Source: Polytrichum commune
Taxonomy: Eukaryota > Streptophyta > Polytrichopsida > Polytrichales > Polytrichaceae
Length of the DNA stretch: 64,000 bases
Direction: 5' to 3'
Assembly (NCBI GenBank): GCA_950295325.1
Contig: OX485805.1
Location: 43,176,758-43,240,757, forward strand
Positions 12,734 through 23,519 of the stretch are shown one piece after another (position 1 is the stretch's first letter; each line of letters begins with the position of its first letter). The notes below the pieces were generated by a model that did no database searches, was not told the DNA's origin, and was given only the letters and a program-made list of their open reading frames with translations. The position numbers were made by a program, and so were the translations under genes.

Positions 12734-12810
12734 GTGAGAAACAAGACTCTCAAAAAAATATTAACCGTAACTTGAATACATTGATATTTACCACCATACT
12801 ATCTTTGCGA

Positions 12811-12960
12811 AGTTTACGGACGCGCGTCCGTAACTTATAGAGATATTTGAGTATATAATATACGCGTTATGCGTATTTGGAAGAAATGTATCTTTTCATT
12901 TGGATCCAAAAATGTAATTGAGACAATTTGGAAAACTTTACGAACGCGCATTCGTAAAGT
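12811..12960. repeat. two further A-type sites before the start exon
   Basis: One site at about 12,811–12,835 has a one-base deletion in the right flank. The second, at about 12,935–12,960, reads CTTTACGAACG with mirror CATTCGTAAAG. The G-to-A change in one arm is matched by C-to-T in the other. Confidence 0.7.
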
Positions 12961-13013
12961 ATGATCTATATCTTTTGCCAAGAATTCTAACTTATCTATC
13001 TTATCATTTGCAG

Positions 13014-14301
13014 ATGGCATCTAAAAAGAGACATGCAATTGAGATGTTCGCAGAAGCTCTCATTCCTCCGCTACCAGAAGCCATCAAAGACATAAGTCCC
13101 AACGACCATTACAAGCCACAAGATGAAATTGTGGATAATTGGACAGTATTGGTAGAAAAGGACGAGAAAGAAATATTTGTGCTTAGATTTGCATATCAAA
13201 TGAAGACGGGCATAGATGAAGCTGAGAAGTGGATAAAGCTTAAATCGTGGACAGTAGAGTGTGCAGTGGCACAAGGGGATTATGTAGTAATAGACCTTGA
13301 GAAGAAAGAAGATCGGGTCACTTTCATTTTGCACGAATCCTACCACCCCTTCAACAAAAATGAGTGTGAGAATGCTAGTACAGATGCGGCTTGCTTCAAT
13401 CTCCAGACGGAGTTCCAAGACTATGCATGCAATGCACCTTGGACGGGTAAGCGGCTTGAACGACTCTTGAACAATGTAACAAGAGTAAATGGAGCCTTGC
13501 TAGAGGCCAGAAAGGGGAAAGATAAGAAAACAAATCGTTCCTGAACGACCCAAGCGTGTGCCTAAACCAGTGCCGGAATCCTCAAGGCCCTCGCAGAGTG
13601 GTGCATCAAGAGGGAGCAGACAGGCGAGTAAACGCTCTCACTCGCAGATGGACTCTGGACTAACAGAGGGTCCGGATGTCAGCTCTACACTGACTGTCGC
13701 TCCACTCCTCAAAAAGGGTCAACGCCCTGACGCCGAACTCTCAACAAAAATATTCCAAGAGTTCGATGAGAAGACGAAGGGATGCTGGCCCCTTGGCAGG
13801 TATTTTACTTTCGAAGTAGACGTCTACAAATGCCACAAGGGCACCGAAAGTATGAATACCAGAGCAAAAGAAGAAAGCGGTGTATGGTGGCAAATGAACA
13901 ACATCATGAACAACCCCAAGTTTGACAGGCAAACCATTTGTGTGACACCAAAGGATCCTATCGTTGAAGTCAACGAAAAAAATTGGCCGATTCTCAAGAA
14001 TGGAGAGTTCTACATTGTCCACGGCCAACATAGTGTAATGGCTGCAAAAGCTCTCCTTGAAGACGACGAGTGGAAAAGCCCATTAAAGGAGACAATCCGA
14101 TATTGGAAGGCATTCGTCGTGCATTCCAAGGACTCGAACCAACTCATAGCAATATCTGCCTTCATGAACCAGGGGAATAAAGTGAGGCAGTTCGAGGCTT
14201 CATGGGCAGCCAACATCGTGGCTGGGAGGACCTTGTGGGTGGAGCACGAATGTCCCCCAAAAGAAAGAGATAATGCTGTCGTGAAGAACCCAAAATGGCA
14301 G
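13014..14301 (+). pseudogene. cassette A exon 1: N-terminal domain plus ParB-like segment (one frameshift)
   Basis: The ATG follows directly on acceptor TTTGCAG and gives MASKKRHAIEMF. About 165 residues of a domain with no recognised family follow, then a Ser-rich linker. The second half carries RQTICVTP, KNGEFYIVHGQHSVMAAK (GQHS at 14,023–14,034) and KAFVVHSKDSNQ. The layout resembles ParB/sulfiredoxin-fold or DGQHR proteins, where the G-x-(H/R)-R region binds nucleotide or DNA; the usual Arg is Ser here. The exon is one base too long (1,288 nt). The frame must shift around the A-run near 13,524–13,531, where removing one A gives KKQIVPERPKRVPKP. It ends KNPKWQ at donor GGCAG|GTATGT, phase 0. 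Cassettes B and C have homologous exons. The frameshift could be a real lesion or an assembly indel. Confidence 0.6.
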
Positions 14302-14318
14302 GTATGTTACTCAAATAG

Positions 14319-14342
14319 ATTTACGGACGTGCGTCCGTAAAT
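14319..14342. repeat. A-type site in intron 1
   Basis: ATTTACGGACG, TG, CGTCCGTAAAT, starting 17 nt after the donor. The homologous intron of cassettes B and C holds their own site types at the same place. Confidence 0.85.
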
Positions 14343-14433
14343 GTGGCCCTTCTCCTCCCACTGATTCAAATATTTGAATTTAATTTGTACTGAATTCAAT
14401 GTTCTGATTTCTTGCAATTCGCGCCTCTTGCAG

Positions 14434-15753
14434 ACATTCAGCAATGCCATATTGACAAAGTTCTCGAGTATAGACATGAAGACAAGCGGCATGAAAACAG
14501 TGCATGAATTAAAAGGCGAACTCAAGCTCATCACTGCAACAGAAGAGACGTGGTCAATATGGTTGCGACTTTTCGATGCCCACAACAACGGCGACCTTGT
14601 CAATCCAGATACGGAGAACACCTACAAGAGCGACTCAAAAGTTAAGGTACCACCAATCCTGCGAGAGTTCTTTCGTCCCCTCCAAGGATTGATGGACTCG
14701 GAGCTGTACAGGGCAGCAGAACACATTCTTCTAGAAACTCCTAAAAGAACTCTGCCCTATCCCAAAATCTTTCTGAAGCGGCCGAAGCACATGAAGCCAT
14801 CCACGTACCACATTAAGGAATGGTGCGATTACAGAAAGAAGAAGACCATGGCTGTAAGGGAGATTAGCAAATTGCTACCCACCCACAACCTCATTAATAG
14901 TGATGGTGAGATCGTGTGGGAGAATTGGAGGAAGCTGAAGGGTGAATACCACATCAATGGCGTCTCAATGCGAGCTTTGATAAGAGGGGCATCATCCTTC
15001 CTTGCCCAACGATCCAGAAGGAACGAAAAGAAGGGATCCATCGACGAGAGGGAGGCAGGGTTGTATGTTCACTTTCTCGATAGGAAAAAGAACGCGAAAT
15101 TTGGAGGGTTTGCAAGATTCTGCACGGTCGCAAAGGGCATGAAGTTCGGCGCATGGGACACCCATGCTTCAAGAGCCTCTGTGAGAGATGACCCCAGGGG
15201 TTGCCTTTTCGCCATTTTTTATTTTCGTGCAATTCCCGGAGCATGGAAGCAAGACGTTGCGGGAGCACCCTTCTACGAGCCCTTCTTAAAAGCCTTCAAG
15301 AGCTATCGCTCGCCTGCCCTCTTCGAGCCTCATGTGTGGTTATGGATTGTAGAGCAAGAGAGGTCCACATCCATTGTCCATCTGTACACATCAACGATGG
15401 ACCTCGAATACGATATGTACCACAGCACCTACATCCCAGCGAAGACAGAAGGGATCACTTTCATTCAAGAGGCAAGGGGGGTGAAGCAAGTGGGAGCTGT
15501 GCAGCTTTATTTCTTAACACGCAAGTCTTCCCCAACTGGGCGATTGCCCATTAAACCACACGAGGTGTTCAGGAAAGTCTATTCGTTGCCGCCACCACAT
15601 CCCAAGGAGCTTGTTGAGGAGACAATGCATGCAATCTATCCGGCGTTCGAGCTCCGGATGGACTTTTATATAGGGGTCTTGAAGGCTTTAACTGTCATGA
15701 GTGAGACAGTTTACAACGTCTTCGGAGGCACGAAGTTTATGTATGCAGCACTG
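14434..15753 (+). CDS. cassette A exon 2: domain resembling a degenerate beta-class DNA methyltransferase
   Basis: The exon is 440 codons, phase 0 at both ends (TTGCAG|ACA, CTG|GTGAGT). It starts TFSNAILTKFSSID. Conserved landmarks shared with cassette C are FFR(P/T)LQGL, KKK, PFYEPFL (from about 15,265), (V/I)WLWIVE, and ELRM(D/E)FY...NVFGG(T/S)K...A at the end (motif 15,715–15,732). The order of a PFY motif, then a target-recognition-like stretch, then FxGG followed by MLGL...(E/D)D in the next exon, mimics beta-class amino-methyltransferases (DPPY, then DPFxGSGT). The catalytic Asp of DPPY and the Asp before Pro-Phe are missing, so activity is doubtful. ParB–methyltransferase fusions exist in phages and plasmids, which supports the reading. 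The exon is intact. Confidence 0.55.
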
Positions 15754-15799
15754 GTGAGTATTTGTTTGTCTTTCAACCCACCTATCTTTTGCATAGTTA

Positions 15800-15915
15800 T
15801 TTTACGGATGCGCGTCCGTAAAAACCCAGTATCAGGTGCATGTGAATTTTACGACCGTGCGTCCGTAAAATTGTCCAACTTTTGAGTGGTGGTTTTACGG
15901 ACGCGCGTCCGTATA
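15800..15915. repeat. three A-type sites in intron 2
   Basis: Sites at about 15,800–15,823 (one C-to-T change), 15,845–15,872 (AATTTTACGACCG, TG, CGTCCGTAAAATT) and 15,893–15,915. All lie between donor 15,754 and acceptor 15,989. Open frames crossing this intron are not coding. Confidence 0.8.
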
Positions 15916-15989
15916 ACGTGTTGACATCTAGCCTCATTTATATGCAATCACCACTATTGTTCTTATCTAATTTTCTTGTTATGGTCCAG

Positions 15990-17405
15990 ATGCTTGGCTT
16001 GCAGGTGAATTCTTTTGTGCAGGATTCCGACTACGATGACGCCCATACTCACAGGGTAATGGCCTCCAAAATGGATATCCAGGACATCATGGACGTCCTT
16101 ACACCCCATCCTGTTGTGCCTCTTTCTTCTAGAGAAGAGGCAATGCCCGGAATGGAGACAGACCCTGAAGAGGACCAAGATCCCAGTTCCCCAAGAGCGC
16201 AACCCTCCACACAGGAGCCTTTACACGGCCTTGTTCGCGACCCAATTAATCCAAGTGCTTTCCTGCTGGGAACAGACGACACGGATGCGCAGGAGGCACG
16301 CGTGAACTTCACTCTGATAAGGGTCCCTCATACCCCTGTTCTCTCACCTTTTGGGATTCCCACCTCTCGAGTTGGATTTCCCTCAACTGCGGGTCCATCT
16401 CGTGCTCCAAGAGTTATGGCCGAGAAGGATGTGGACCTTGCGGCAGAAGGCGGATGCACCGCTTCATCTGGAGGGGGATCTCAACATTCAGATCTACCCC
16501 CTATGGAGGGGAGGGATGTGCTGGAGTTGATATTGAGGCCTGATATCTCTCTATATCGTGAGAGTCGACGAAAGAGGAACAAGACGCCATACAACGAATA
16601 CCCTGAAGGCGCGGTCTTGGAGCTCTCCGATGAAGACGAGGATGAGATTAGGATTCACAATGCCATCTCTGCCTTGCCTACGGAACCTGGCAAGGTGAAG
16701 AAAGAGCCGATGTCAGTGTCCGAATTGGACGAGAAGATGGAGAGGCGAATGAAGGAAGAGCTTGACCAACGGCTTCGAGAAGCTAACGAGGAGCACGCCA
16801 AAAAGATGGCCGCCATCCAAGCTGAGATGGAGCAAGCTAGGTTGGAGTCTGCTCGAAGGCACGCCGATCTCATGGCCCAAAATCAACAGTTCTTGGCCCA
16901 AAGTCAACAATTTATGAGCCTGATGCAGAGCTTGCAGGCAAGACCCCCTGTAGTCTATACAGCTCCCGATGCCGTCATGTCTATGCCCCCCACTCTCATG
17001 CGGCCTCCGTCTAGTAGCCATGCGGTGTATATACCCGAGCATACTTATCCAGCCCCCGCGTTGATTGTCCCGCCCTCTCCCCTTGTTGTCGCCACTCCAG
17101 AGGAGCCCTCCTCTCATCCTACAGGAGTGGAGGAGATACCGGCACGTGACATGGCGGGTGCCGCCGAGACAGATGTCAATGAAGGCAATGCCCCCATCGG
17201 CGATGAAGATGTACATATGCGGGGCAGCCAAGACTCCACAGATGAGGATCAGCCTTACGTGGATACTCAAGGGTCGCAAGCGGCTGGAGACACCTTGTTG
17301 GTGGTCGAAGATCTGGACAATTTTGCGGACGCGCGTCCGGATCCTGTGCCCATGACGGGGCCAGGTGAGGGAGGCACTACTGGCACGGACCTCGCCCTTG
17401 AAGAG
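15990..17405 (+). CDS. cassette A exon 3: end of methyltransferase-like segment, acidic linker, coiled coil
   Basis: The exon is 472 codons, phase 0. It opens MLGLQVNSFVQDSDYDD, completing the motif-I/II-like segment of exon 2. A disordered, Pro/Ser/Glu-rich region follows, containing RRKRNKTPYNEYPEG and AVLELSDEDEDE (16,611–16,640), a hydrophobic core plus acidic run like a SUMO-interacting motif. A coiled coil of about 60 residues (EKMERRMKEELDQRLREANE and onwards, 16,730–16,900) then runs into Gln/Met and Pro-rich sequence. Near the end an A-type palindrome lies inside the coding sequence and encodes DARPD. The donor is GAAGAG|GTAATC. Reading on gives VINL and a stop in the intron. Cassettes B and C have the same exon with only short conserved patches. 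Confidence 0.65.
17326..17339. repeat. A-type palindrome core inside coding exon 3
   Basis: CGGACGC followed by its mirror, 14 bp, with decayed outer arms. It is read in frame as part of NFADARPDP. Confidence 0.75.
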
Positions 17406-17434
17406 GTAATCAACCTTTGAGCATGCCTCCCATG

Positions 17435-17450
17435 TTACGGACGCGCGTCC
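17435..17450. repeat. A-type site in intron 3, right arm decayed
   Basis: GTTACGGACG, CG, CGTCC, then AAAAC replaces GTAAAC. It lies 29 nt after the donor at 17,406. Confidence 0.7.
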
Positions 17451-17745
17451 AAAACTTCCTTGTCTGCCTCCTTCGTGGCGTGTGTATATTATCGAGTTCA
17501 ATCCTCGACTTCGCCCGGCGGGTGGATACAATTTTGTTAGCATAGATTCCATTAACTTCAACAAATATTTTTTGCGACAATGTATATTATTCACCAAATG
17601 TATATCACCAATTACATTAATACCAATTTTTCAACTAGATGGTTCGGATTATTTTTGGCCTTATAATTTGTGTTGAGTTTATCCATGCTTGTCAATTGGT
17701 TTTCTTGAGTAGTACCATTTACCTAGATAGAATGTTCCATCACAG

Positions 17746-18513
17746 GGTCCGTCGGAGATATGTCGCAACCCCGCGGAAAAACCAAGCGCGCCCATGATGA
17801 AACCGTTCATAATATTTGACCTCAATGGGGTGCTTTGTCAATCCAAACATATCTCGAATAGTGCGTCCAAAGGGCCCTTCCGTAGTCCACAAGACATGGA
17901 TTACGGCGGACATTTCGATACTCTCATAAATAAGAAGGTTGTACGTGCCCGCCCCGGTTTGAGGAGCTTCCTTCGTGAGGTCCTTGGCTTCGCCCATGTC
18001 ATCATCTGGAGCTCTATGCTCATGGACAACACGAAGGCCATCGTCGGTTTCCTTTTCCGAGAACTCGCAATGCCATGCTTGCTTCTCGGTCAAGAACACT
18101 GCGATGACCTCTATGACCGTAGTGGCAATATTGTACCCAAGGTCGGAGGAGGTCGTGGGCCTCAATTCTTAAAGGTCCTGAGGAAGAACCTCTGGGTGGG
18201 CGTCCCTATGTTGGAGGGGGTTCCCCACGGTTGTTGGCCCACCCCGGATAACACACTCCTCATTGACGACAGCCCGGCAAAGAGTATTCTCAATCCCCCG
18301 GGCAATTGCATATTCCCGGATCCTTGGGAAAGCGATAGAAATGACAACTTTCTAGAGAGTGAACTAGGACCCTACATTAGGAGGCTTGCCTATCACCCCG
18401 GAAGTGTCCCGGATTTTGTGCTCTCCAACCCAATTGGCAATAGGCCTCTAGGCCCACAAGATGAGGAATTTAGGAGATTGTACGGCTACGCTAGACTCAA
18501 TAAATTAATATGA
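17746..18513 (+). CDS. cassette A exon 4: FCP1/NLI-type HAD phosphatase domain
   Basis: The exon begins after acceptor ATCACAG and joins exon 3 in phase 0 (LALEE|GPSEICRNP). It then encodes about 255 residues to a TGA. Motif I is FIIFDLNGVL (residues 21–30 of the exon), motif II VIIWSSM, and the late motif LLIDDSPAKS with LNPPGN. This is the plant FCP1-homology/NLI-interacting-factor type of HAD hydrolase, normally a phosphoprotein phosphatase in the nucleus. The second catalytic Asp of DxDxT is Asn. The nucleophile Asp and the DD pair are kept, so the domain may bind rather than turn over a phosphoprotein. It ends YARLNKLI, and cassette C ends YNKLI, so the stop is conserved. The start of the exon could also be used as its own gene (MMKPFIIFDL). 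Confidence 0.75.
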   Translation, partial: GPSEICRNPAEKPSAPMMKPFIIFDLNGVLCQSKHISNSASKGPFRSPQDMDYGGHFDTLINKKVVRARPGLRSFLREVLGFAHVIIWSSMLMDNTKAIVGFLFRELAMPCLLLGQEHCDDLYDRSGNIVPKVGGGRGPQFLKVLRKNLWVGVPMLEGVPHGCWPTPDNTLLIDDSPAKSILNPPGNCIFPDPWESDRNDNFLESELGPYIRRLAYHPGSVPDFVLSNPIGNRPLGPQDEEFRRLYGYARLNKLI

Positions 18514-18605
18514 AAACTTTGATGATTTTGGGTTTGTACTTGGACTCTCCATGTAAATATCTAACATTTCTCCCCTTATCTTTGTAATGTATTTTTGTGT
18601 CTTAG

Positions 18606-19004
18606 TTGCCTCACCAAGCACCCAAAAGTGTCGTCAATGGCATGTCTGCATCTCAGGCAGACACCGGCTCCCTTTCCCTTGGTATGAGCGACGTTGCAAT
18701 GCCTTCACTATTCCAATATTCGGCCGTCGATGCTGCCTCTGCTGTTGATTACTCCAAAGACTCCGGGTTTGAAGACGGAGTCGTGGATAGCCCTCCTGCA
18801 AAGGTTGCAAAACTCAATTACTCTCCAAGTCCATCTCCATCTCCCCTCCGCAGTGAGAAGCACGTCCGTAACCCACGGTCGACCAGACGCCTTTGCATGG
18901 ATGAACCCCAAATTGATGTCCCGGCGTTTGCGAACGTCCCTCTCGGGCTTGTATCTACACCCGTCGATGTCCCAAAAGCTCTAACCAGCGCCCCAAAGGC
19001 GAAG
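18606..19004 (+). CDS. cassette A exon 5: Ser/Pro-rich terminal exon
   Basis: Acceptor TGTCTTAG precedes it and donor GCGAAG|GTGCCC ends it. It is 399 nt, phase 0 at both ends. It encodes a disordered segment with VDAASAVDYSKDSGFEDG, VDSPPAK and SPSPSPSPLRSEKH, homologous to C exon 5 (YDAASTIDYSKEP, VIDSPPPK, SPSPSPLKG). The SP pairs look like proline-directed phosphosites next to the HAD domain. It has no ATG needed for translation. Exon 3 also ends in phase 0, so exon 3 could splice either to exon 4 or to this exon. A separate gene with an unseen first exon is the alternative. Confidence 0.5.
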
Positions 19005-19154
19005 GTGCCCAACTATTGGCATTCTCAAGTTTTTCCTTGATGATTTCCGTGTATTAGTGCATTTCAACTTCTTGGGTTTTTCGGACTTCCATCCATAACT
19101 TGTAACCACTTATACTAACCCACTTCATTATATATATTTATGGTCATTGTTCAG

Positions 19155-19502
19155 ACCCCAATGTACACGAATGTGGGCCGGGCATCATCGACTTCGTCAT
19201 TGGATAGGCGAACACTGAAGACAGCTTCTTGCGAGTCTGATCGTTGTTTGGCCCTACGGAAGAGTGCAAGACGTTCGGTTTCCCAAACGCATTCGTATTC
19301 CACTTATTCGGAAGGGGGTCGGCAAATATGGGCAAATGGCGCATATTCGGGGTCAACAAATAAACAAGGTTACAGCCGCGGACCCGAGATCTTTAGAGCC
19401 ATGGAGGCCATGAAAGCAAAGGAACGTGAAACGGCCGTAAATGCTAATAATAGTATTGCAAAAGCAAAAGTAGTGAGTCGTAATCATGATCCGAACGTAT
19501 AG
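19155..19502 (+). CDS. cassette A exon 6: C-terminal tail
   Basis: Acceptor TTGTTCAG, start TPMYTNVGRASS, phase 0, 115 codons. A basic Ser-rich part (LRKSARRSVSQTHSYS) is followed by KQGYSRGPEIFRAMEAMKAKE. The GYSRG(P/A)EIFR..EAM(K/R)AKE block is shared with cassette C exon 6, so the exon is real. Function unknown. Confidence 0.55.
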   Translation, partial: TPMYTNVGRASSTSSLDRRTLKTASCESDRCLALRKSARRSVSQTHSYSTYSEGGRQIWANGAYSGSTNKQGYSRGPEIFRAMEAMKAKERETAVNANNSIAKAKVVSRNHDPNV

Positions 19503-19767
19503 GCTATATTAACATACATGTAGTTGTGGAATTATGTTTCTAGGACTTTCGCCTAATATTGGATATTCCACTTGCATTTTGTACTTCAACCCCTATTCAA
19601 TAAATATGATATTGATTTTCCATATGCAAATGTTTTCATATATCCCATTTTCTTATTGTTAATGTGTAGTTCCATGCATTTGAGTCTCTTATTTGTTTCC
19701 AAAATTGGGAACATAGCATATTTTTAGTGTTTTCATTCCTATAAATGTGAAAGCCACGTCCTTAAAT

Positions 19768-19810
19768 AGTCTCAAAATTAACAAAAAGTCTCCAAATAAC
19801 GAATATAGTG
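19768..19810 (+). repeat. conserved 3' terminus of cassette A
   Basis: AGTCTCAAAATTAAC, then AAAAAGTCTCCAA, then ATAACGAATATAGTG. It matches the ends of R1 and cassette C and marks the likely element edge, 308 bp after the last stop codon. Confidence 0.65.
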
Positions 19811-20629
19811 TTCAATAATCTTGAAGGCTTGATTCGTAAGGCCTATTTCATGCCCATTTCATGGTGTGCCTATCTGACTAATCTTGTAGAAGCTACCTTG
19901 CACACAAAGTAGATCCAGAAGTGTTGCCAAAGTTTCCAAGAACCACACAAATTTTGCGAATTCACGACAGCAATTACGCAATGAATAGTTTTTTCATTGA
20001 CATTTCCCGATGGAAACTTTGCAAAACATCAGACCAGTTCAATCATCTGATATTTTGAATGGCATTTTGTGAGACTGTTTGCCCTATAATGCCCCATGTC
20101 CGAGGAGATGTTGTGCACACAATCAGACGACATCCTAGTGTTTCCAAGTCCACCCAGTTACATATTGTCATCTTAAACCCTAAATTATAAACCCTAAACT
20201 CCACCCAAGCGAGCTCTCGTAGCTTCAAGCAGCTGTGTCAAATTTCAACCGTCGAACATTCTTCACGAACAATATTTGCGGTGACTTCGACAAGAGCTGA
20301 AAAAACTTTAAAACCAGAGTGTGGCCAAATAGGACTGCAAGAATGTAATTCCGGCACGGTCCGTTGGTCAATCGACATGTCTGTCTATCTGTCAGGTCTC
20401 CAGGTAATTCACCTCCGAAGAAGACTCAATATAAACCGCCACAGAATCTCAAGCTTCGCAATTGAAGCAGAACTCCAGAAAATCCACCGTGTGTACCTTC
20501 TGTGCAGATCCCCAGAAAATGCACTCTCTGCCTGGAGCCAATCTTAAAACAAACAAGCTCACGAGCTACCCAAAAAACCGCTAAACCCTTCACCCCCAAA
20601 AGCAGCTTCCGATTTCGAGAAGGGTGGCC
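19811..20629. other. no gene; dispersed repeat copy at about 20,030–20,180
   Basis: The copy is related to those near 1.2 kb and 53.2 kb (CATCCTAGTGTTTCCAAGTC). TAAACCCTAAA teloboxes occur near 20,170–20,195. Short open frames are not convincing. Confidence 0.4.
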
Positions 20630-22246
20630 CAGGGTTGTCTATTGTGTCGTGACGGAGGGTAATCCCGGCATAATGTCGTGCCGTCACGACACGTATCCGT
20701 CACGACATTATGCCGGATGCTGTCTTTATCCTGACGGACTTGAATTTTACCGATTTTTTTGTGTAATTACATTAACCCAATTCAGACACGTAGGATTTAC
20801 AATGTCCACGTGTGATGACATGTCAGCAAAGTAAAGGTAAAGTGGGGAAAAATTTACTAGAGCCCGTCCGCCCCCCCGTCCGCCCCTGTTCCCGACCCCG
20901 TCCGCTCTGTTCCCAACCCCGTACGCCCCGTTCCCCCCCCGTCCGCGCCCCGTTCCCCCCCCCGTCCGCCCCTCCGTCCGCTCCCCCGTCCGCCCCAGTT
21001 TTTTTTTTTTTTTTTTTCCCCCCCCCCTTCCCCGTCCGCCCCATTTAAAAAAAAAATTCCCCCCCCTCCGTCCGCCCCGTTCCCCCCCGTCCGCCCCTCC
21101 GTCCGCTCCCCCGTCCGCCCCAGTTTTTTTTTTTTTTTTTTTCCCCCCCCCCCTTCCCCGTCCGCCCCATTTTTAAAAAAAAAAATTTCCCCCCCCCTCC
21201 GTCCGCTCCCGTTCCCCCTCGTCCGCGCCCCGTTCCCCCCCGTCCGCCCCAGTTTTTTTTTTTTTTTTTCCCCCCCCCCTTCCCCGTCCGCCCCATTTTA
21301 AAAAAAAAAATTTCCCCCCCCTCCGTCCGCTCCCGTTCCCCCCCGTCCGCCCCGTTCCCAACCCCGTCCGCCCCGTTCCCCCCCGTCCGCGCCCCGTTCC
21401 CCCCCGTCCGCGCCCCGTTCCCCCCCGTCCGCGCCCCGTTCCCCCCCGTCCGCGCCCCGTTCCCCCCCGTCCGCGCCCCGTTCCCAACCCCGTCCGCCCC
21501 TCCGTCCGCTCCCCCGTCCGCCCCAGTTTTTTTTTTTTTTTTTTTTTTCCCCCCCCTTCCCCGTCCGCCCCTTTTTTTTTAAAAAAAATTCCCCCCCCCC
21601 CCGTCCGCCCCCATTCCCGACCCCGTCCGCCCCGTTCCCAACCCCGTCCGCCCCGTTCCCCCCCGTCCGCCCCGTTCCCCCCCGTCCGCCCCGTTCCCCC
21701 CCGTCCGCGCCCCGTTCCCCCCCCGTCCGCGCCCCGTTCCCCCCCGTCCACTCCCCCGTCCGCCCCAGTTTTTTTTTTTTCCCCCCCCCCCCTTCCCCGT
21801 CCGCCCCATTTTTAAAAAATAAAATTCCCCCCCTTCCGTCCGCCCCCGTTCCCCCCCCGTCCGCCCCCGTTCCCGACTCTGTCCGCTCCGTTCCCCCCCC
21901 CCCGTCCGCTCCGTTCCCGCCCCCCCCCCCACCCCCGTCCGCCCCACCCTCGTCCCCCGTCCGCCCCACACCCTCCTTAGTCGTTTTTTACTACTTTGAT
22001 TTTAACAAAATGGTAAACAAAATGGCAAAATGATTTACCTGGCGCTAGGCATATCCACGACCACGTCGGCGTTTTCTGCCACATAGGACGCCACCTTGGC
22101 AAGAAGGTAAGTATTTTACCCACCCTAGTCCGTTCCCCTTATGTTGACCCTACGTGGACCCTATTGTGTCGTGACGGAGGGGTCCGTCACGACATGACAC
22201 GACATGACGGCACGACACCGTCATGATGTCGCGATAGACAACCCTG
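20630..22246. mobile_element. hAT-like non-autonomous element with perfect 8-bp target duplication
   Basis: The terminal inverted repeats begin CAGGGTTGTCTAT and end ATAGACAACCCTG. The flanks are GGGTGGCC at 20,622–20,629 and again at 22,247–22,254, a perfect 8-bp target duplication. CAGGG ends plus an 8-bp duplication are diagnostic of hAT transposons. Subterminal GTCGTGACGG/CCGTCACGAC strings occur in both orientations at each end (20,640–20,715; 22,165–22,225). There is no transposase frame; the middle is a minisatellite. The element is 1,617 bp. Confidence 0.88.
20862..21972. repeat. C-rich minisatellite (CCCCGTCCGCCCCGTTCC type) with T and A runs
   Basis: About 1.1 kb of irregular repeats of GTCCGCCCC/GTTCCC, with blocks of T15–20, C8–12 and A8–11 recurring about every 120–250 bp. 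The plus strand is nearly free of G outside CG. Long Gly/Arg-rich open frames on the minus strand are a consequence and are not coding. Confidence 0.9.
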
Positions 22247-22254
22247 GGGTGGCC

Positions 22255-23140
22255 GAATCCTATTTGCAAGAATGCGTTTTGTAAACACGGTCGACTCACA
22301 AGTGGTCAATTTTACCTCCAAACCTTCACCAAACTCCAATATAGCCGCCACAGGTTCCCCCACAGGAACAGCCGACAATCCAGCCAAAAACGAACGCCCA
22401 ATATCTTCGTTTCACAAATCTCCTCACTAAAACCCAGACGATTCTTCTTCACAACACAAACATTGGTTCTGAAGAAAGATTGACAGGGAATTCTCTAGGA
22501 CCAGCACACTTCTCTCAGGATATGAAATCGCTTCCAACTCAACCCCAAAGAAATGCGGAAGCACAAAACAGTGCGAGGTTACAGAAATCCAACTTTGAAG
22601 CTTAAATGCATCGTTATCCATGAAACATTACCCAAATCACAGCTGTCGGAGCTCCGTGTCAATCGCAGTTGCATGCTCCATCAACCTCAGTCAACGCGGA
22701 TCTTGGAGCGTGGGAGAAAAGAGAGCGGAGCGTGGGAGAGAAGAGAGCGGAGCTTGGGAAGCGACAGAAAACTGCGGATGAATGTGGAGGCTCTCCGGCA
22801 CATACCCAGCCGGTGCGGACTCCGACCCGGACCCGCCACTAGGGGATGGCCAGCCTCCCTACCCGGTTGGGAGTTTCCGGGTAGGCCTTGGCCCGCACCG
22901 GTTCCGGGCTGGCACCCCCGTGTGCGGCCAGGCCCTAAGTACTAACAATTATCATACCAATAGGGCCAACCTTACAAGTACTAATAATTTTTTATCGATA
23001 CCTCCTAATACCATCATACCGCCCACCCCCCCGCCTAATCGTACTTTAGCCGCCAAATCGCACATCCCTTCGCTTCCCGAGATTTCCTCCGTCATGTCCC
23101 TTCGTACTAATGCGTCATTATGTTTCATTTTACTTCCACC
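22255..23140. other. upstream region of cassette B; no gene recognised
   Basis: Non-coding sequence with a short GC-rich stretch (22,790–22,935) containing mirrored strings such as ACCCGGTTGGGAG and CCGCACCGGTTCC. Open frames across it lack family resemblance. It may contain the promoter of cassette B. Confidence 0.35.
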
Positions 23141-23149
23141 CGCTTGTCA

Positions 23150-23519
23150 TTATGACGCTTGTTGTTTCGCACCCTCTCTCTCCCTCTCTCTCATTCTCTC
23201 ATTCTCCTCTCCCAATTCTTCCTCTCTTTTCTTCACCTCTCTCCACTTTTCTGGAATCTTGTTGCAAAACTCTACTCCATCAATTCTGCACTTGCTTTGC
23301 TTCTCTTCATTCTCTTCATTCTCCTCCTTCTCTTCCTTCTACTCATTTTCTTGTTTTTCTTCTCCACAAAACCCTGGAATAGATTCTGGTAGTAGTTTCT
23401 TGCTAAATGTTGTTGTTTCTTGCTCAATCCAGCATGTGCTCCTGGTGGAATGTGGAAGGCGACCAAGAAGCAAGTAGATTTCAAGTTCAATTCATGAAGT
23501 TTTGAGAACCCACAAGCTT
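23150..23519 (+). promoter_or_regulatory. pyrimidine-rich first leader exon of cassette B (predicted)
   Basis: A CTCTCTCCCTCTC tract is followed by TTCTCTTCATTCTCC repeats, much like the cassette A leader, and the exon ends at donor AGCTT|GTAAGT. Open frames through the tract are compositional. Confidence 0.4.

Noticed and set aside
15754-15989. Reading through intron 2 of cassette A as coding
   Set aside because: Conserved GT/AG sites at the same place in C, a GC donor in B, and palindromes instead of protein similarity.
16713-17597. Minus-strand frame of 294 codons opposite exon 3
   Set aside because: It is antisense to an exon conserved in B and C, and its composition is a shadow.
20823-21971. 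Gly/Arg-rich minus-strand frames up to 223 codons
   Set aside because: These are the translation of the C-rich minisatellite; low complexity only.
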